Of a DNA stretch of 64,000 nucleotides, positions 59,501 through 64,000 are shown in pieces. The translations under genes were made by a program, and so were the position numbers. The notes under the pieces were generated by a model. The model did not search any database, was not told the origin of the DNA, and saw only the letters and a list, made by a program, of their open reading frames with translations. This stretch comes from Petunia secreta (lineage: Eukaryota > Streptophyta > Magnoliopsida > Solanales > Solanaceae), in the NCBI GenBank assembly GCA_029990175.1, contig JARKIP010000038.1:22699501-22763500 (forward strand). Direction: 5' to 3'. Within the stretch, counting starts at the first letter, position 1. Each line of letters starts with the position of its first letter.

Positions 59501-60531
59501 TAACTGGTTCTACCTTCTCTCTATCTTTCCCCGCTCCCTTAGAAGATGCATGTTGTATAGGATTTCCCCATAGACCGGATTAGTAGCCCTGTAGGACAGA
59601 AATGATATTTGAATTGTGAATAACTATTGTAAATCACTTAAATTGCTTTTATATGAATGCCTTGTATCATTTCTTCTCGAATCGCCAATTAATTTACGGA
59701 TGTTTAGAATCATTTGTCAGTTAATGAGTGCAAAATCAAATTCGACTAAAATCTTACCCTCGTCATAATTCGCATTTGAATTGCTTCTTTATTTATTATA
59801 TTAAATATTCAATTATTTATTTATCTAATCTAATTTATTTATTTAGTTAGTCAATTAAATTTTAATCCTTTATTTATTCATTTACTTAATCTAATTTATT
59901 TAAGTTCAATTAATCATTTATTTAATTAATTATTTATTTATTTATTTAATCAATTGTTATTCATTTACTCATTTATTTAATTAAAATTTATGAGTATGCA
60001 TTTATTTAATTAAGTTATTTATTTACTTATTTATTCAATTAATTAATCCCTTTATTATCGTCCATTTATTTATTTAGTTTGTTTTATTTAATTATCTAAC
60101 TTTATTTAACATTTACTTATTTAATTAATCCTAAATTGGATCATTTATTTATCTAAGTATCGACATAATTAAAATCTTATCTTATTTATATTATTCATAT
60201 TATCCTTGTATAAAATTAGCTTTATATATTTATTATCCTTAACAAATTCGTGAAAACCGCCGGATTAACCGCTTTTAGCGGATTTTCGAAAATGCTCCCG
60301 TAAGGGACCTTCTTTCGGAAAATAAAAGAACCACTTACCTAAGAATCTCTGATTTTTAATTTAATTTCTTTTAAATGAAGAATAAATTGCACTCTTTAAT
60401 TAACTTAGGTTCCTAATAATCCTTAAATTAGGTGGCGACTCCAAAGAAAACCCTTTGGAATCCCATTTTGTTGAAATACACCCGAAACCTATCTTTTCTT
60501 AAAGAAAAGGATAATTTTTTGGGGTTCAACA
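56598..60531 (+). mobile_element. Solo LTR, 3934 bp, of a Tat-like family
   Basis: Begins TGTTGACACCCAATTTTGTC, ends GGGGTTCAACA, and has target duplication CCCAT at 56593-56597 and 60532-60536. It shares its termini, the GATCCCTCGCC...AAAGGTAATAATCCT block (57436-57476) and TGGCGACTCC near the end with the LTRs at 6037 and 19934, but most of the rest is diverged: a related family, not the same one. No internal domain remains, so it is a solo LTR formed by LTR-LTR recombination. It contains a long stretch of TTTA/TTAA-type simple sequence (59780-60170). No gene was found; ORFs inside are incidental. Confidence 0.93.
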
Positions 60532-60536
60532 CCCAT

Positions 60537-62290
60537 CACAATCATCGTCATCGAAAACAATTTCTTTGCTCGAGCCTCCAACTCAAGTCCTTTTCTCCAT
60601 GGTGATGGAGAGCTTAGCGAACTTTTTGGCAGCGGCGAAGTTCACGCCGTTCACTTCGGACCCCCCAGTGATGACATTGACTACTCTCAGGGGGTAGAGC
60701 CCGAGGTGGTTGTCCGTCACCTCGGTTCTTAGAGAAGTTGTCTTTTCCCTTATCAGTTTGGAATTCTGCCAAGACTCCTTTCTTCAGTAGGTGAGCCACC
60801 TCGAGGCGCAGGGCCTTGCAGTCCTCGGTTCTGTGGCCATAATCCGCATGAAATTCACAATGCAGATTCTGGTCCCTTTTGTCCGCCGGGGTTCTCATAT
60901 CTTTGGGGACTCTTACCCCAGCTGTCCCCTTTACGACGTCGACCAGCTCCGAGGTCGATATGTTGAAATTATAATCTTGGATCCGAGGAAGATCCTTTCT
61001 TGGGACCGAAGCGGAGCCCGAGGGGTTCCTTTGGTTCATATTGGTTTGAACCTTCCCTCCAAGCCTTTGGCTTATATGAGATGTTGGGTATGAGTTGCCG
61101 GGGTTGTTGCCTAACCTCTGGCTAACATGTTGCCTCGGCGAAGTGTATGGCTCATACCTTCCCTTCGAATTATTTCGCGGCGCCTCGGCGCGATTTGAAG
61201 TATCACCTCGGTTTTTATAACCTCGGTTCTTGAACTCCGCCTCCTCAAGTCTGATTTTGGAGTAAGCTCTTCTATGTAGATCCTCCCACGTCAGGACCTG
61301 ATATTGTTGCAACTCTTTGCGCAATTCAGCTGCAGCACCTGAATTGCGACTATTGATACCTTTTTCGAAGGCCATGATGGCCAAGGTGTCATCCATTCGA
61401 GGCAACTCCATGCGTTCGGCATGGAATCGCTCGAGGAACTCTTTAAGTGGCTCACCGGAGCGCTGCTTCACTTCACATATATCCTCCTTCCTCTGGAGGA
61501 TCTTTTGCGCGCCGGTGTGAGCTTTGACAAAGGCGCTGGATAGCTCTTTAAACGAGGAGATTGACCCCGCTGGTAAGCACAAATACCACCGAAGAGCACC
61601 TTTTTCTAGTGAACTACCAAACTTCTTTAAGAACATCGACTCGAGCTGTGTGGATGTCAAGTCGTTGCTCTTTACCATGGACATGTATTCCCTAATGTGT
61701 TCCTTGGGATCAGTTGTCCCATCGTATTTTTTAAGAAATGTGAGTTTGAAACCCACAGGTGTTGGAGCTGGGGCAGCCTCGGGCTTATAGGGCTGCTCCC
61801 TATACTGCTCGATGTCGAGGTCATCTTCTTCTTTGCTTATCCCTGGTACGCCTTCAAGGCGCTTTTCCACGCGCGCCTCGATGCGCGCCTCGATCTCTCT
61901 ACTCATTCTTTCAACGTCGACCGAGGACGTTGTTTCAGCCATGGTGGGAAACGTCCCGAAGTGTGGCGATGCAGTTGGGTTATTCCCCGAACCCCCAGAC
62001 GTGGCTCCATTGTGAGGTCCCCCTGTTGTCGCGCCCGGAGGAACGAAGGGCGGGGTGCCTCCACCAGGAGCCGAAGGCTGGGTGCCGTTTGGGGCGGCGC
62101 TATTTCTCACTTCCAACAAAGCGCGAAACTCGGCGTTGATACTAGCCTGCTCATCCTGCTTATTTTGGAGAGCTTTTAGAGTGGTGACAACATACATTTG
62201 AAATTCTTCGGTTGACATTGGGGTGAAGGATTGTTGGTTCGTCGGAACGTCAACCCGATCACCGTTACCACCATTGTTGTTATCAGCCAT
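60537..62290 (-). pseudogene. Gag of the Tat element, frame-shifted near its end
   Basis: ATG at 62290 (minus strand), about 70 bp inside the primer site. The N-terminus is Asn/Gly/Pro-rich; the Gag domain (about residues 180-350) contains FLKKYDGTTDPKEHI, FLKKFGSSLEKGALRWYLCLP, SFKELSSAFVKAHTG, EPLKEFLERFHAERMELP; then a basic linker, and CEFHADYGHRTEDCKALRLEVAHLL (about residues 475-500, a CX7HX2... zinc-ligand-like site). The frame runs to 60614, but from about 60730 the homologous continuation (DNHLGLYPLRVVNVITGGSE, AAAKKFAKLSITMEK) is in another frame and meets a TGA near 60590 (KRT-stop-VGGSSKEIVFDDDD). Either mutation or a programmed shift explains the first change; the stop is mutational. 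Confidence 0.9.
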
Positions 62291-62359
62291 GACGTTGGGT
62301 CACAAATTTCCTGATGAAAAACGGATTTTGAACTTTGGAACAAAGCGTTATTGCTTATA

Positions 62360-62377
62360 TCCCCACAGACGGCGCCA
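62360..62377 (-). promoter_or_regulatory. Primer binding site of the Tat element
   Basis: TGGCGCCGTCTGTGGGGA on the minus strand, three bases after the LTR end. It begins with TGGCGCC like the tRNA-Asp site of the Athila-like element but diverges after that; I do not name the tRNA. Confidence 0.8.
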
Positions 62378-62380
62378 ATT

Positions 62381-62940
62381 TGTATGGGCCTAAATCGTTT
62401 TTAGGTACACAAATCGAATTTGGATTCGAGTATAAGCAAATCTTTGTATCAAAGCAGTAAACGATGCGCGAAATAGATGAAAAATGCGTAAAATAACTTG
62501 CTTTCAATATATAGAAGTTCAATACAAATTTGGGCAGAGTTTCGGTATAAATTTCTGGATCCCTATTACATGAAATGAACTGCTATTTATAGATGTAAGC
62601 CTCTGCCCATGATCTCCACTATCTATTGCCATGTTGTCCCACGATCTTGAGGTGTAGTGGCTGAGTTAGTGGGGTGAAGTAGTGGGGTGCAAAGCCGGAC
62701 GAACCGAGGGGGATCCACCGAGGTGAGAGTTTGCAACCTCGGTGGCTTGCCCCCCGTTGCTTGACCGAGGTGATGGTTACCGAAGCTCAGCTCATGGCTC
62801 GCCTTCGGTGACGCATCTTCGGTTCCAAGGCTTCGGCGACTCGCTCAACTGCTTCGGCGGTTGCTTAGTCGCGACGTGTTCGGTCGTTGGAATTTACGTG
62901 ACCGGGGCAAATCGCCGTGGGTCAATTTTTACCCAATACA
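62381..62940 (-). repeat. 5' LTR of the Tat element
   Basis: 560 bp, about seven differences from 39645-40204. TATA box on the minus strand at 62583-62592. Followed on the plus strand by the target duplication AGAAT. Confidence 0.93.
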
Positions 62941-62945
62941 AGAAT

Positions 62946-64000
62946 CACTTTAGTTTAAAATTTCTCATAGTTTACTTAGTAACATGTAGACATACAAGCA
63001 TCATAAAAGCAAGCTTAATATTCCATATACCACGATATAAATCTGAAAGTGATACTCATGTGGAGTTGATTGTGTCTGTGGTCATTCAATTTTGGGTAAT
63101 TAGCCGTCAAGGTCACTTATATTTACTTTGTCTTTTTATGGTCACTCAACTTTGGGTAGTTGGCCACCAAGGTCACTTATCGTTGTTTTGTCTTTCTATG
63201 GTCACTCAACTTTATCCAAGTAGCACCTATGGTCATCCAACACAGAAATCCTAACGTCTGTTAAAATTTTGCTAACGTGGCAGCTACAAAAATATTTTAG
63301 CAAGTTACATAAATAAAAAAAATTAAATTATTTAAGACCAACCCAATTAAAATTAAACCACACCCTAGAGTTCTTGCTTGAGATGCCCATTTTTCCAAAA
63401 AATGACTCCTTTTTCTTTAAGTCTATCAAGAAAACCTTCTGGTAACACATTTTCAACGTTAATTTCTTCACCTAATGAAAATCTGAGCGCCCAAATGAAT
63501 TAATGTCTAGCCTTAAAGAATTAGCGATTTTTGACGCTTTCTATAAGCTGAAATTTTTATTGAAGTGGCATAAATTTTTAATTTATTATAGTATTTCATA
63601 GTTTGTTTAAGTACTATTGTTTTTATTTAGCAAAATTGGTTCAAGAAATTTTGCATTCTCAGATATTTTCTTAAGGACTACGCGGCAAAGCAACTCCAAC
63701 TCGCTGCCAAGATGAACAACTTCTTGGGACCAAATTTTGCTTTCAATGGGTTTGCAATATTCCATGATATTATTTTGATCAATATTTGTAATGAAATTGA
63801 AGGTAAGTATGTGGATTATCTCTCAACTCTAAGCTAGAAAAAGATCACACCTGTAGGTCCACTTATTCATGAAATGAAAACAACAATAGAGAATGAAGAA
63901 AGCTCCAGGATTATTCGATGGCTAGTTAAGAAGAATGAGTCTTCATATGTTTATGTTTCATTTGTAAGTCAATGATCTAAGTGAGGTGAACTTCATTTGG
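62946..64000. other. Intergenic flank with a short tandem repeat
   Basis: Roughly three copies of a 60-65 bp unit (GGTCACTCAACTTTGGGTAG, AGGTCACTTAT, TTTGTCTTT) lie at about 63079-63240. The rest is AT-rich. Around 63690-63800 is a more coding-like stretch (LAAKMNNFLGPNFAFNGF readable on the plus strand), but I recognise no family and find no clear start or splice structure before the window ends. Confidence 0.5.

Noticed and set aside
62742..63254. 170-codon ORF and its partner at 40006-40209
   Set aside because: They lie inside the Tat LTRs and read across the element boundary into unrelated flank; not coding.

Overview
The window is nuclear DNA of a large-genome flowering plant. The transposable-element families (RTE-type LINE with a GTT-rich tail, CACTA with TTCGACC palindromes, Tat/Athila-type Ty3 elements, a chromodomain Ty3 element, an 80-bp-LTR TRIM, hAT, MULE and a Stowaway MITE) and the single clear host gene fit a eudicot. 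Solanaceae is my best guess, but that is inference only. No rRNA, tRNA or CRISPR locus was seen.

Layout. (1) About 850-23797 is a nest of transposons. A 5'-truncated RTE-type LINE (+ strand) is split into three collinear pieces. The first break holds a 4.2-kb CACTA element (1750-5981, target duplication AGC). The second holds a 17.2-kb non-autonomous Tat-like LTR element (6037-23245, target duplication ATTAT). That element carries a 94-bp hairpin-bearing tandem array, and in the degenerate end of the array sits a 5.8-kb Athila-like non-autonomous element (13380-19176, target duplication TGGAG) with one 329-codon ORF. (2) 23800-28490 is AT-rich. It holds an inverted-repeat cluster, a broken exon with a CCA-adding-enzyme-like motif, and a run of minisatellites (25870-27310). 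(3) 28495-30712 is the only well supported host gene: a two-exon LURP-one-related (Tubby C-terminal-like) protein of 211 aa. (4) 31408-36748 is a TRIM with 82-bp LTRs, flanked by ATCAC, that has become a ladder of repeated LTR/PBS units. Its first LTR contains a MULE (9-bp target duplication) and its first internal domain a decayed hAT element (8-bp target duplication). (5) 36750-39640 is AT-rich with a Stowaway MITE. (6) 39645-62940 is a 23.3-kb Tat-lineage LTR retrotransposon lying on the minus strand (gag, PR, RT, two RNase H regions, IN). It carries on its other strand a spliced 815-aa gene with its own TATA box. Two later insertions interrupt it: a very young chromovirus-type Ty3 element (41878-50536) and a 3.9-kb solo LTR (56598-60531).

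Every major element boundary was fixed by eye from terminal motifs plus matching target-site duplications. Removing the insertions in order restores the reading frames or sequence of the element beneath, which gives an internally consistent insertion history. Most transposon ORFs are broken. The exceptions are the antisense gene of the Tat element, the Athila-like ORF, and the chromovirus, whose gag-pol would be a single frame if a 106-bp GT-AG segment is removed and one stop codon ignored.
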